Translations under genes and position numbers: made by a program
Source of the DNA: Melioribacteraceae bacterium
GTDB lineage: Bacteria; Bacteroidota; Ignavibacteria; Ignavibacteriales; Melioribacteraceae
Direction: 5' to 3'
DNA: 64,000 bases
Assembly: GCA_016927595.1 (NCBI GenBank)
Contig: JAFGMI010000032.1
Coordinates: 62,001 to 126,000, forward strand
Notes under the pieces: model-generated
Told to the model about the DNA's origin: nothing
Seen by the model: the letters and a program-made list of their open reading frames with translations, nothing else
Databases searched by the model: none
Shown: piece by piece, positions 44,801-52,932 of the stretch
Numbering within the stretch: position 1 is the first letter of the stretch
How the letters are laid out: every line of letters begins with the position of its first letter

Positions 44801-47490
44801 TTACAGTTCACCTTATAAATCCCGTTAATAATGATGTTCTTGCTACTACAACCACAAATGCCAGCGGTTATTATAAATTCGATAATCTGAGCGGTGGAAC
44901 TTATCAGGTTCAATTCGAAATACCTGAAGATTATCAGGTTACATTACGCGACCAGGGTAACGACGATGAACTCGATTCCGATGCAGGCTCCAACGGTTTG
45001 ACTGACGTTATTTCACTTCCCGCTGGTGAATGCCAGATTAAATGGGATGCCGGTCTGTTTGCCGAGTTGCCTGATCTCCGGCTAAATAAGGTTGTTGATA
45101 ATCCGAACCCTGAAGTCGGTGATGTAATTAAATTTACTATTACTATTACAAATGATGGTACTGCAGACGCTACAGGTATCGAAGTTACTGATTACTTCCC
45201 CGAAGAAGGCTTGACTTACACATCATTCGCTTTAACATCGGGAAGCTTTACTTTATCCGGTAATGAAGGCATCTGGTCGATAAGCACTTTGTCTGCAGGA
45301 ACGTCTGAAGATCTGGAATTGTACTTTGTTGTTGATGAATTTAATGTTACAAATAATTTTGACGAATTTGATCTGGGTCCTGCCAGTGACTACAACGTAT
45401 TTGCTCTTTGCAGTGTAAACTTCCCGTCATCCGATACAGAATGTAAAGTTGCAGTCGGCTGGGATGCTTACTTCTCATACTACAGCATTGGCGATAAACT
45501 GCCCGTTTCCGACGGTACGCAGGATGTTCTTGTGGTGGGCAGAAGTCTGACATTCGTTAGCGGTGCTGTTTATAACGGGAATGTAGTTTACGGTACCACA
45601 ACAAATCTGCCGCAGAGTAATGTTACGATTACAAACGGTAACCTGATTCAGGATCCTAATAGAATTGATTTTGAAGCAGCCGGAACATACCTCAAGAATC
45701 TGTCGTCTCAGCTGGCTTCCTATCAGACAAACGGAACAACAAATTACCAGTGGGGCGGATTATATCTCGAAGGCTCGGATCCGTTCCTGAATGTGTTCCA
45801 TGTATCTGGTTCTGAACTTACTTCCGCTCATACATTGAGCATAAGCGTTCCGAACGGTTCAGTTGTTGTTGTAAATGTTGACGGCGATAATATCGAGTGG
45901 ACCGGCGGCTTGATAGTAAACGGTACAAGTGTCAATAATGTTCTTTACAATTTCTACCAGGCTACTATGATTACTATTGTAGGTATTGATGTCAGAGGTT
46001 CAATACTGGCTCCATGTGCCACTGTTGATTTCCAGAGCGGTGTCATGCATGGTCAAATGATTGCAAAGTATTTAACCGGTATAGGTCAGTATAATTGCGA
46101 GCCTTTCCTCGGTAATATTCCTAAACGACCGAATATAACAAACACTGCGGAAATTACAGCCGTTGATCAGATGGACCCGGATTCACATCCCGGTAACGGA
46201 TTGTCAAGCGAAGATGATTACTCTGCAGCAACTGTATACTTTGGTAATGAAGAAGCGGGTAATGGCGGAGGTAACAGCGGTGATACAGGCGACTGGGAAG
46301 AAATTGGTTCTTTCGCATCCACACAAATTATCTGGTCGATTGCTGCAGATAACGACGGCAACCTCTTGGCTGGTACTGCCGGCGGATCTCTTTACAGAAT
46401 GGATCATAACTCTACCGAATGGGTTAAAATTAACGAGGGTATGCTGGTTGGATTTATCTGGAATATTGCAGTAGATGCCTCGGATAATATTTATATCGGA
46501 ACAGAGCAAGGTATATTCAAAACTACTGACGGAGGAACTACATGGTCCGGTCCTCTCGGAAGCCTGCTGTACGATATAAGAGCTCTGGAAGTAGATAAGG
46601 TAACGGGCGATATCTATGCTGCAGCATGGGGATTCGGTGTCTATAAGAGTACAGACGGCGGAAATACCTGGATGCAGAAAAATACCGGTCTCGATAATCT
46701 TATTGTAAACTCGATCACTATGGACAGCGAAGGCAGATTATTTGCAGGAACGTTCGGTGGCGGAATATATATAAGCGAAGACGGCGCTGATACATGGTCG
46801 ACTTCAAGTATAGACTACAATCTTGTATGGACGATTGCTGTAACAAGTCAGGACGTTGTATACGCTGCAACATACGGCAAGGGCGTTTATATGAGTACCG
46901 ACAACGGACTGAGCTGGAGCCAGGTAAACACAGGCTTAACTGCAGAACACGTATACAGCGTGGCTGTAAACGCTTACGATGAAGTATATGTCAGTACCTG
47001 GCTGGGCGGAGTTTATAAATTAACTTCAGTAGCTCCCAAGTCCAGCGGTTCTACTCCTTCGCCGAATAGTGTTGTCTGGAGCGCAGTTGGTATGGGCGGT
47101 TATGGTATAAGCTCGCTGATGGTTGATAAAAATGCTAGTACACTTTATGCGGGTAGTTCGAACGGTGTGATATATAAGAAACGTGAAGATGGTGTAACAG
47201 CCAATAATGATGAGATATCTGCAGTTACCGAGTACAACCTTAGCCAGAACTATCCGAACCCGTTCAATCCTGCTACGAATATAGAATTCAGTGTTCGTGA
47301 ATCAGGTATATACACGCTGAAAATTTACAACGTGATAGGACAGGAAGTTGCAGAACTCGTTAACGGTGAACTGAATCCTGGTTATCATAAAGTTGAATTT
47401 GATGCAAGCAGACTTTCAAGTGGGGTATATATTTACAAGCTGGTAGGCAGTAAAGTGAATCTATCGAGAAAGATGATACTGATGAAATAG
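41833..47490 (+). CDS. Giant T9SS-exported protein 2 with thioester domain
   Basis: 1885 residues with a signal peptide (ending ETNAQS). Residues about 35-180 match a Cys-Gln thioester (TED/TQXA) domain: C82 in KFYCIDMQ and Q133 in EAAAVQVAIWHFSDG, the pair that forms a covalent-binding internal thioester in Gram-positive adhesins. An Ig/invasin-like domain follows (about 180-275, AVLTVGAYNLNGDGIENVTV). Four SdrD/Cna-B-like domains are at about 478-605, 719-838, 851-960 and 965-1076 (VGDFVWFDENRNGIQDNNEV). A DUF11 domain (about 1079-1178 and 1428-1470) is interrupted by a choice-of-anchor-A domain (DLGPASDYNVFALC). A propeller (about 1485-1770) and a T9SS sorting domain (1801-1885, YNLSQNYPNPFNPATN) complete it. 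Probably a surface adhesin; ligand unknown. Confidence 0.9.
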   Translation: MRYLKLLSVLLWVIIFTAQETNAQSVKSGISDTKDFTSIVQISGTADTRDIKLKDPYSNQYVTYKAGTFYGTLDGNSVKFYCIDMQNNLAYNQDYWDNGPTPSEITYILNNYFPFQNHPDAVWSDRDEAAAVQVAIWHFSDGLDANTVTNNNTVKNRALEIIADANANHASNPSMETLILIPSMQTVFEGDNAVLTVGAYNLNGDGIENVTVSLTSTGGSIAPTSVTTDATGHAGPITVSLNGVGVVTVTAEADVVIPQGTRYIHKNYPNSKQKLVLATPIVDKKSVTATIEWIPKKEDCDLNGYVTFTIGGWSSPSNSGPGQIRDMFFDDVFPGDLTIGGTYTITLTSADAVRTFLQNSGGTPGALDQSYVDPTGSTSAGNLADQLVAATLNVEFDRAGKTGSNTTDLADLVFASGDFAGMTVDAVLAIANEAIGGGSTSGYSYSEINDALTMINENFVDGTANEGYLDCGYEECENTIGDFVWHDSNVNGTQDNGETGIPGVVVELYSGSSLIGTTVTDNSGYYEFTNVVNGTYTVKIADVNFIDGAVLQNNDNLSTIWFATKKDQGDDSEDSDGHLTEHTASVTIECNDDPTIDFGFFKACVDLQKSGPGSVNLGETVTYNFVITNCGDVLLSGGAKLYDPLLGIDGQYFAIPVGQQAEFSFEYTPTEDQCGELINDAYVIGSPSLGGYNFGGKTVKAEDSHSVIVICDTPCEGDGIIGDKVWLDYTIDLAETNCNGIQDENEPGIEGVKVILKDSEGVAIAFDITDENGNYLFENLCVDNSCYSVHIDMSTLPEGLNTAPVNAGSDDAVDSDENGVTVCLTEENQTNLTIDFGFCQDECIGCEYGCVGDFVWFDENRNGIQDNNEVGISDVKVQLFNQNGQKMGEQYTDSEGYYKFEDLLPGRYFVKFTAPEGYVYTLQNQGSDDELDSDVGIDGKTPITLFVAGYCDLSWDAGFIPGPGCIGDRVWFDKNHNGLQDLNELGIQGVTVHLINPVNNDVLATTTTNASGYYKFDNLSGGTYQVQFEIPEDYQVTLRDQGNDDELDSDAGSNGLTDVISLPAGECQIKWDAGLFAELPDLRLNKVVDNPNPEVGDVIKFTITITNDGTADATGIEVTDYFPEEGLTYTSFALTSGSFTLSGNEGIWSISTLSAGTSEDLELYFVVDEFNVTNNFDEFDLGPASDYNVFALCSVNFPSSDTECKVAVGWDAYFSYYSIGDKLPVSDGTQDVLVVGRSLTFVSGAVYNGNVVYGTTTNLPQSNVTITNGNLIQDPNRIDFEAAGTYLKNLSSQLASYQTNGTTNYQWGGLYLEGSDPFLNVFHVSGSELTSAHTLSISVPNGSVVVVNVDGDNIEWTGGLIVNGTSVNNVLYNFYQATMITIVGIDVRGSILAPCATVDFQSGVMHGQMIAKYLTGIGQYNCEPFLGNIPKRPNITNTAEITAVDQMDPDSHPGNGLSSEDDYSAATVYFGNEEAGNGGGNSGDTGDWEEIGSFASTQIIWSIAADNDGNLLAGTAGGSLYRMDHNSTEWVKINEGMLVGFIWNIAVDASDNIYIGTEQGIFKTTDGGTTWSGPLGSLLYDIRALEVDKVTGDIYAAAWGFGVYKSTDGGNTWMQKNTGLDNLIVNSITMDSEGRLFAGTFGGGIYISEDGADTWSTSSIDYNLVWTIAVTSQDVVYAATYGKGVYMSTDNGLSWSQVNTGLTAEHVYSVAVNAYDEVYVSTWLGGVYKLTSVAPKSSGSTPSPNSVVWSAVGMGGYGISSLMVDKNASTLYAGSSNGVIYKKREDGVTANNDEISAVTEYNLSQNYPNPFNPATNIEFSVRESGIYTLKIYNVIGQEVAELVNGELNPGYHKVEFDASRLSSGVYIYKLVGSKVNLSRKMILMK

Positions 47491-47509
47491 GTCCTCATTA
47501 GTTTCCCAA

Positions 47510-47560
47510 GGCGGCAGAAAGGATCAATTTTTTGGCTGGGAATTGGTTTTTGACGCCGCC
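47510..47560 (+). ncRNA. Structured 3' element with GGCUGGG loop, copy 2
   Basis: GGCGGC/GCCGCC outer stem (47510-47515 with 47555-47560), inner stem GATCAATT/AATTGGTT (47522-47529 with 47541-47548, two or three G-U pairs) and apical loop with GGCTGGG at 47534-47540. It starts 20 bp after the stop codon of giant gene 2 and is followed by a separate terminator, so it is in the 3' untranslated region. Loop and outer stem match copy 1 at 32510. Confidence 0.55.
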
Positions 47561-47595
47561 GCAGATCTTTCTAAAACGTTGACTGCTAGCTTACT

Positions 47596-47626
47596 AAAAA
47601 GGGGCTTTTTTAAGTCCCTTTTTTGT
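47596..47626 (+). terminator. Intrinsic terminator of giant protein 2
   Basis: AAAAAGGGGCTT pairs with AAGTCCCTTTTT (one G-U) around a short T loop and is followed by a T-run. It closely resembles the terminator at 32269. Confidence 0.85.
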
Positions 47627-47668
47627 TTTTCTTCGTAACTTCTTATTTAATAATATTTTAGCTAATTA

Positions 47669-47699
47669 TTGTGCATAAAAATAAAATTTTTTATCTTTG
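47669..47699 (+). promoter_or_regulatory. Bacteroidota-type promoter of rpmH
   Basis: TTG at 47669-47671, exactly 20 bases, then TATCTTTG at 47692-47699, a full match to TTG-N19/21-TAnnTTTG. The rpmH ATG is 27 bp downstream. Confidence 0.75.
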
Positions 47700-47725
47700 T
47701 AACCTTTGTAAATTAGAGGTAAACC

Positions 47726-47872
47726 ATGAAAAGGACTTTTCAACCGAGCAACAGAAAAAGAAAAAACAAGCACGGCTTCAGGGCTAGAATGGCTACGAAA
47801 AACGGAAGAGCCGTTTTAGCGAGCAGAAGAGCAAAAGGCAGAAAAAAACTAACAGTAAGTGACGAATTCTAG
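47726..47872 (+). CDS. rpmH: Ribosomal protein bL34
   Basis: 48-residue, very basic protein of the large ribosomal subunit: [18 protein letters not shown] at the start and [20 protein letters not shown] in the middle, essentially the family consensus. GAGGT lies eight bases before the ATG. rnpA begins 2 bp after the stop, the conserved rpmH-rnpA-yidC order. It was found by reading the sequence, because it is shorter than the usual gene-finding cut-off. Confidence 0.97.
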   Translation: MKRTFQPSNRKRKNKHGFRARMATKNGRAVLASRRAKGRKKLTVSDEF

Positions 47873-47874
47873 GT

Positions 47875-48285
47875 TTGAAAAAATTTGGTCTTTCTAAAAA
47901 AGAAAGAATCAAAAGGGAAAAAGAGTTCGATCTTGTATTTAATGAAGGCAGAACTATCTATTCAAATAGCCGAAGTTTAAAGGCTATTTTTTATATATAT
48001 ACATCATCAGAAGCATCTTCTAAAGCTGCATTTGCCGTTTCAAAAAAAGCCGGAAATGCCGTTTGGAGAAACCGTGTAAAGAGATTGTTGAGGGAATTGT
48101 ACAGAACCAATAAGTATATAGTGTTGGATTCGTTGATTAATAAATCGGTGTTAATAGTTTTCTCTCTTAACAGTGTTTCTCAGAAAACTCATCCTAAAAT
48201 ATCAATGAATAATTTTAAAGAAGATGTGTTAAATCTTTTACTGAAAATTCGCAAAGAGCTGGAAGCAAAATCAATAATTAATTAG
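47875..48285 (+). CDS. rnpA: Ribonuclease P protein component
   Basis: 136-residue basic protein that assists the catalytic RNA in 5' processing of tRNA. The family motif is AVWRNRVKRLLRELYR, with the KREKEFDLVFNEGR region before it and AAFAVSKKAGNA leading into the RNR motif. The start is TTG at 47875, 2 bp after rpmH; LSKKERIKREKEF is the usual N-terminus. yidD, often the next gene, is absent: yidC starts 29 bp later. Confidence 0.95.
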   Translation: MKKFGLSKKERIKREKEFDLVFNEGRTIYSNSRSLKAIFYIYTSSEASSKAAFAVSKKAGNAVWRNRVKRLLRELYRTNKYIVLDSLINKSVLIVFSLNSVSQKTHPKISMNNFKEDVLNLLLKIRKELEAKSIIN

Positions 48286-48314
48286 CAAAATTTTTTTGAT
48301 ATCAGTGGGTAATT

Positions 48315-50180
48315 ATGGATAAACAAACAACCCTGGCGTTTTTACTTATCGGTTTGGTTCTTGTTGTGTGGCTTTATATGAATGCACCCGAACCGCAGCC
48401 GATCCCAGATGTTGCAGCGGATTCAGCAAAAGTAATTGATACGGCAGAAGCTTTAAAAGAAAAGCAGCTTGCCGTGGAAGAGAAAATTATTCCCGAAACC
48501 GAAGAAATTCCCGGTGTGTTTAATTCGGCTGATACACCCGAAAAAATTATCACAATTGAAAATGACCTGGTGAAACTTGAACTGACAAGCAAAGGCGCCA
48601 GAATCAGGAAATATTATCTTAAAGAATATCAAACCTGGTACTACAGGCAGATAGAAGATACATCGGATTTCTATAACAGGCACGTACAACTTGTTAATCC
48701 TTCCGACGGCGGGGATTTGAACCTTATATTCGTTTCGAATGAAGGTCAGTTGGTAAATACTTCTGACATTAATTTTGCGAGTAATGCTTCGGACTACTAT
48801 TACCGGATTAAGGGGGAAGATTCGTTATCCCTGACCTATACATTCGATACCGGGAACAACCAGCAGATTAAAAGACACTTTACATTCTACGGCGACAGTT
48901 ATTCAACAAGGTTCGATGTTGAACTTGTAAATATGAACGAGGTTATAAGTGGACTGAGATATGATCTGGAGTGGTCGAACGGGATAAATTTTGTTGAAGA
49001 GAACTCCGTTGATGAGGCTAATTATGCTAATGCCAGCGCTTACTCGGGCGGTGAGCAGGTAATAGTAGATGCAACTTCATCCTCAGAAACTGAAACAAAA
49101 TCGTTGAATGGCGCAGTGGACTGGATAGGTGTGCGTAACAAATACTTCGCAGTTATAATTGCTCCCGAAGAACCTTCACCCGATGGTGGCGCTAGTTTCG
49201 AGGGAAGACATACTGAACAGAACGGGCAGAATATAAGAGAATATTACAGCTCAACTCTTATTGTACCCTTCGAACAGAAAGATTATCAGAAAGACAGCTT
49301 CGAAATCTATATCGGTCCTATGGACTATGATATACTCAAGTCATATGGCAATAATTTTGAAGCCTTCTACGATTTCGGAAGTTTCTTCGGATTAAAATTT
49401 ATTACACGACCAATTTCGGAATATATTTTATTACCCTTATTCCAATTCCTGCATATGTTCATCCCGAACTATGGTTTTGTAATTGTTGTGTTTTCTATTA
49501 TAATAAAATTTGCTCTGTATCCCCTCACAAGGCAGTCGTACAAATCGATGAAAAGGATGCAGAAACTTCAACCTAAAATTTCAGAACTGAAGGAAAAATA
49601 CAAAGGAGATCAGCAGCGCATTCAGAAAGAGACGATGAAATTATACCAGACCTACGGTATTAATCCTGCAGGCGGGTGTCTTCCGATGGTACTTCAAATG
49701 CCGATACTTTTTGCTCTCTTTACCTTTTTCAACGTAGCGATTGAAATCAGGCACGAACCGTTTATGTTCTGGATAACAAATTTATCTTCACCCGATTATA
49801 TTATAACGCTTCCGTTTAAAATACCAATATTCGGAATTGATAAAATTACCGGTCTGGCTCCGCTGCTGGGTATTACTATGTTCCTTCAGCAGAAAATGTC
49901 GGTAAAGGATCCCAGTCAGAAAGCCCTTGTTTATATTATGCCCGTGATGTTTACGCTGATGTTCATGGGATTCTCCTCGGGCTTGAATCTGTATTATTTC
50001 ATGTTTAATCTTTTGTCAATTATTCAGCAGTATTATATAAATAATAAGAAAGACGAAAACGATGAGCTTGTACCTGTAAAGAATCCGAAAAAGAAAGCTG
50101 GGTTCATGCAAAGAATGATGGAAGCAGCTGAGAAGCAGGCACAGGCACAAAAACATCAGCAGAAAAAAGGCAGAAAATAA
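48315..50180 (+). CDS. yidC: Membrane protein insertase YidC
   Basis: 621-residue inner membrane insertase of the long Gram-negative form. An N-terminal helix (LAFLLIGLVLVVWLYMNAP) is followed by the periplasmic beta-sandwich P1 domain (about 60-345). The Oxa1/YidC core (about 365-585) has YGFVIVVFSIIIKFALYPLT, the cytoplasmic hairpin KSMKRMQKLQPKISELKEKY, NPAGGCLPMVLQMPILFALF and two further helices. The basic tail (KKAGFMQRMMEAAEKQ, HQQKKGRK) can contact ribosomes. It is third in the rpmH operon. Lipidation is not indicated. Confidence 0.96.
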   Translation: MDKQTTLAFLLIGLVLVVWLYMNAPEPQPIPDVAADSAKVIDTAEALKEKQLAVEEKIIPETEEIPGVFNSADTPEKIITIENDLVKLELTSKGARIRKYYLKEYQTWYYRQIEDTSDFYNRHVQLVNPSDGGDLNLIFVSNEGQLVNTSDINFASNASDYYYRIKGEDSLSLTYTFDTGNNQQIKRHFTFYGDSYSTRFDVELVNMNEVISGLRYDLEWSNGINFVEENSVDEANYANASAYSGGEQVIVDATSSSETETKSLNGAVDWIGVRNKYFAVIIAPEEPSPDGGASFEGRHTEQNGQNIREYYSSTLIVPFEQKDYQKDSFEIYIGPMDYDILKSYGNNFEAFYDFGSFFGLKFITRPISEYILLPLFQFLHMFIPNYGFVIVVFSIIIKFALYPLTRQSYKSMKRMQKLQPKISELKEKYKGDQQRIQKETMKLYQTYGINPAGGCLPMVLQMPILFALFTFFNVAIEIRHEPFMFWITNLSSPDYIITLPFKIPIFGIDKITGLAPLLGITMFLQQKMSVKDPSQKALVYIMPVMFTLMFMGFSSGLNLYYFMFNLLSIIQQYYINNKKDENDELVPVKNPKKKAGFMQRMMEAAEKQAQAQKHQQKKGRK

Positions 50181-50191
50181 TTATTAAATTA

Positions 50192-50224
50192 ATCCCTGAT
50201 TCATACTATTTTAAAATCAGGGAT
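50192..50224 (+). promoter_or_regulatory. Strong hairpin between yidC and the patatin-Omp85 gene
   Basis: A perfect 10-bp stem ATCCCTGATT/AATCAGGGAT with a 13-nt loop ends 11 bp before the next ATG. No T-run follows, so it is more likely an attenuator, mRNA processing or stability element than a simple terminator. Confidence 0.45.
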
Positions 50225-50235
50225 CATATAAACCG

Positions 50236-52932
50236 ATGCCCTCGCTTAAAAAAGTTATATTGTTGATTTTTATTACTGTATCTGTCCTGGCACAGGATAC
50301 TGTAGTCGTAAACCTGGAACTCAGAGAGAAGCAGCTTCCATTCGGACTTATGAGTTACGAACCCGCTGCTATGCCGAAAATCGGACTAGCACTCAGCGGA
50401 GGCGGTTCGAGGGCTATATCACAGATAGGAATACTTAAAGCTCTTGAGGCTAACAGCATACCCGTCGATTATATAGCAGGTACCAGTATGGGAAGTATAA
50501 TCGGAGGTCTGTATGCTTCGGGGTATTGTCTCGATCAAATCGACTCGATAATTACTTCAACAAACTGGAACGAATTTACATCTATTAATGAAACAAGCCG
50601 TAAGGATTTATTTGTAGATGAAAAGATTACCGAAGACAGAGCGATCTTTTCGATCCGATTCGATGGTCTGAATCCAGTTATTCCAACCTCCATCAATACT
50701 GGTCAAAAGGTACTCAATTTTCTTAACCTGCTTTTTATTAATGCACCGCTTCGACCCGGGAAGGATTTTGAACAGCTTCTTTATAATTTCAGAGCAGTTG
50801 CTACCGACCTTGTCGACGGTGGGACGGTTGTACTGAAAGATGGCTCGATAAGTAAAGCTTTGCGTGCCAGCTCGAGCGTTTCGTTTTTGTTACCGCCTGT
50901 CAAAATGGATTCGTTATACCTGGTAGACGGTGGACTTGTGGCTAATATACCTGTTGATGTTGCCCGGGATGCCGGATCGGATATTGTAATTGCAGTGAAT
51001 ACAACAAGCCCGCTCCGGGATATGGACGAACTGTCATATCCCTGGACAATAGCCGATCAAATTGTAAGTATACCGATAGCGATTCTTACTCAGAGACAGA
51101 CTGAAGATGCCGATGTAGTTGTTCAGCCTTATCTCGGCACTCTGAAGAATAATGATTTTTCAAATCTGCAGAATATAATTGAACTTGGAGCCGGGGCTCT
51201 TAATCCTCATCTGAATTCTATTGAACGAAAACGAAAAAAGTTATTTGAAAGCCGGCTTAACGATCAGGCTGTTTACTTCAGGCATTTATATCCGTCGGCA
51301 GATGATACGATGTGTGCCTCTATCATTGATAAATTTTCCGGAACCGATTCGCTTAGCAGTCATGACATAGCCTACTGTTTGTCGAAAGAATTTATGACCG
51401 GCAAGTACAAGAACCTGAGCGCAAGTATTATAAAGGAACAAAAAGGCTGGAAATTAGAAATTGATAGAAAATTTAATCCGGAAATTAAAACTGTAGAAAT
51501 CAACGGCTCATCTGTTTTCGACAGAAATTATCTGGCCTCAAAATTTAAAAACCAAATCAATAAGCCGTTTAAGCCGGTAAGCGTTCTGCAGGGAATACTT
51601 CAGGTTTTAAGAGGATATAAAAAAAGGGGAATCACTCTCGCAGAGGTTAAAGATGTATTATTTAATGAATCGGCGGGAAAGCTTATCATAAATATTGACG
51701 AAGGGATAATCGATGAGATCAGAATAAGCGGGAATGAAAAGACCGATACGGCTGTTATAGAGCGTGAACTGCCGTTCCGGACCGGTAGTGTGTTGAGTTA
51801 TAATGAACTCAGGGAGGGATTAGAAAATCTGCGCACGACTAATCTTTTTGATGAAGTTAACCTGGAAATATTAAAAGAAAACAATAAAAACACTGTTTCA
51901 ATTTACGTTGATGAGAAGTTATCTGCAGTATTCAGATTCGGATTAAAAATCGATAATGAATATTTTACGCAGTTCCTGTTCGATTTGCGTGATGAAAATC
52001 TTTTAGGAAGCGGAACAGAAATAGGGGCAAACTTTTTTTCCGGTCCGAGAAACCGATATTTAACCTTCGAACAGAAGAGCAGCAGAATATTTAATTCGTA
52101 TCTAACATACAGCTTAAAAGCATTTTACAGTTCGGTAGATATAAATACTTACTCTGATATTATAACCCAAAACGAAAGAAGATTTAAAAGGGATAAAACA
52201 GGTGAGTATAAGCAAAGAAATTACGGACTCTCACTGGGTCTGGGTGCACAGGTGCTGAAATTCGGTAATGTCTACGGTGAACTCAGATACGCAAGAGATG
52301 AAATTGAAAACGGTCTGAATAATCCGGTAAATGAATATCTGGTTAACCTTTCTACCCTGCGTTTCGGTTTTAAAATTGACTCACAGGACAAATACCCGTT
52401 CGCAACAAACGGTTTCTTAATAGAGTCTTACTACGAAACCGCTCAAAGATTATTTAGTTCTGAAATATCATATTCCAAATTTTACTTCGACTATAATCAA
52501 TACTTCACGATTAATTCTGTTCATACATTCCACTTTAGCGGAATGATAGGATTCGGTGATGAAACCCTGCCTTTGAGTCAGCAGTTTTCTTTTGGTGGAC
52601 AAGAACTGTTTTCCGGATACCGCGAATATGAATTCCGGGGCAGACAGATTTTTATTACTTCCGTCGAATACCGTTTGATGCTGCCATGGAGTCTTTTTTT
52701 TGATACGTATGTTAAATTTAATTACGACCTTGGTTCCGTTTGGAGAATGAAAGAAGCCATAAAGTTCGAAGACTTAAGACATGGATTAGGAGCAACAATT
52801 TCATTTGATACACCCGTAGGACCCGCAGATTTTTCAGTTGCAAAAAGCCTTCTTATAAAAAAACAACTGCCCAAAAGCATAATCAGCTGGGGCGAAACAC
52901 TGTTCTATTTCAATATTGGTTTTTACTACTGA
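50236..52932 (+). CDS. Patatin-like phospholipase fused to POTRA and Omp85 barrel
   Basis: 898 residues. A signal peptide (KVILLIFITVSVLAQ) leads to a patatin domain (about 45-300): oxyanion loop LALSGGGSRA, nucleophile S84 in AGTSMGSIIGG and aspartate D231 in LVDGGLVANIPVDV, a complete Ser-Asp dyad. POTRA-like segments follow (about 400-560; ISGNEKTDTAVIERELPFRT). The C-terminal 330 residues form an Omp85/TamA-type 16-strand barrel with SFGGQELFSGYREYEFRGR and a final strand ETLFYFNIGFYY. It is probably an outer membrane protein with a periplasmic or surface lipase. This resembles type Vd autotransporters (PlpD). It could be co-transcribed with yidC. Confidence 0.92.
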   Translation: MPSLKKVILLIFITVSVLAQDTVVVNLELREKQLPFGLMSYEPAAMPKIGLALSGGGSRAISQIGILKALEANSIPVDYIAGTSMGSIIGGLYASGYCLDQIDSIITSTNWNEFTSINETSRKDLFVDEKITEDRAIFSIRFDGLNPVIPTSINTGQKVLNFLNLLFINAPLRPGKDFEQLLYNFRAVATDLVDGGTVVLKDGSISKALRASSSVSFLLPPVKMDSLYLVDGGLVANIPVDVARDAGSDIVIAVNTTSPLRDMDELSYPWTIADQIVSIPIAILTQRQTEDADVVVQPYLGTLKNNDFSNLQNIIELGAGALNPHLNSIERKRKKLFESRLNDQAVYFRHLYPSADDTMCASIIDKFSGTDSLSSHDIAYCLSKEFMTGKYKNLSASIIKEQKGWKLEIDRKFNPEIKTVEINGSSVFDRNYLASKFKNQINKPFKPVSVLQGILQVLRGYKKRGITLAEVKDVLFNESAGKLIINIDEGIIDEIRISGNEKTDTAVIERELPFRTGSVLSYNELREGLENLRTTNLFDEVNLEILKENNKNTVSIYVDEKLSAVFRFGLKIDNEYFTQFLFDLRDENLLGSGTEIGANFFSGPRNRYLTFEQKSSRIFNSYLTYSLKAFYSSVDINTYSDIITQNERRFKRDKTGEYKQRNYGLSLGLGAQVLKFGNVYGELRYARDEIENGLNNPVNEYLVNLSTLRFGFKIDSQDKYPFATNGFLIESYYETAQRLFSSEISYSKFYFDYNQYFTINSVHTFHFSGMIGFGDETLPLSQQFSFGGQELFSGYREYEFRGRQIFITSVEYRLMLPWSLFFDTYVKFNYDLGSVWRMKEAIKFEDLRHGLGATISFDTPVGPADFSVAKSLLIKKQLPKSIISWGETLFYFNIGFYY

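Noticed and set aside
47491-47725. Replication origin beside rpmH
   Set aside because: No DnaA boxes and no dnaA gene are present; the gap is explained by a 3' RNA element, a terminator and a promoter.
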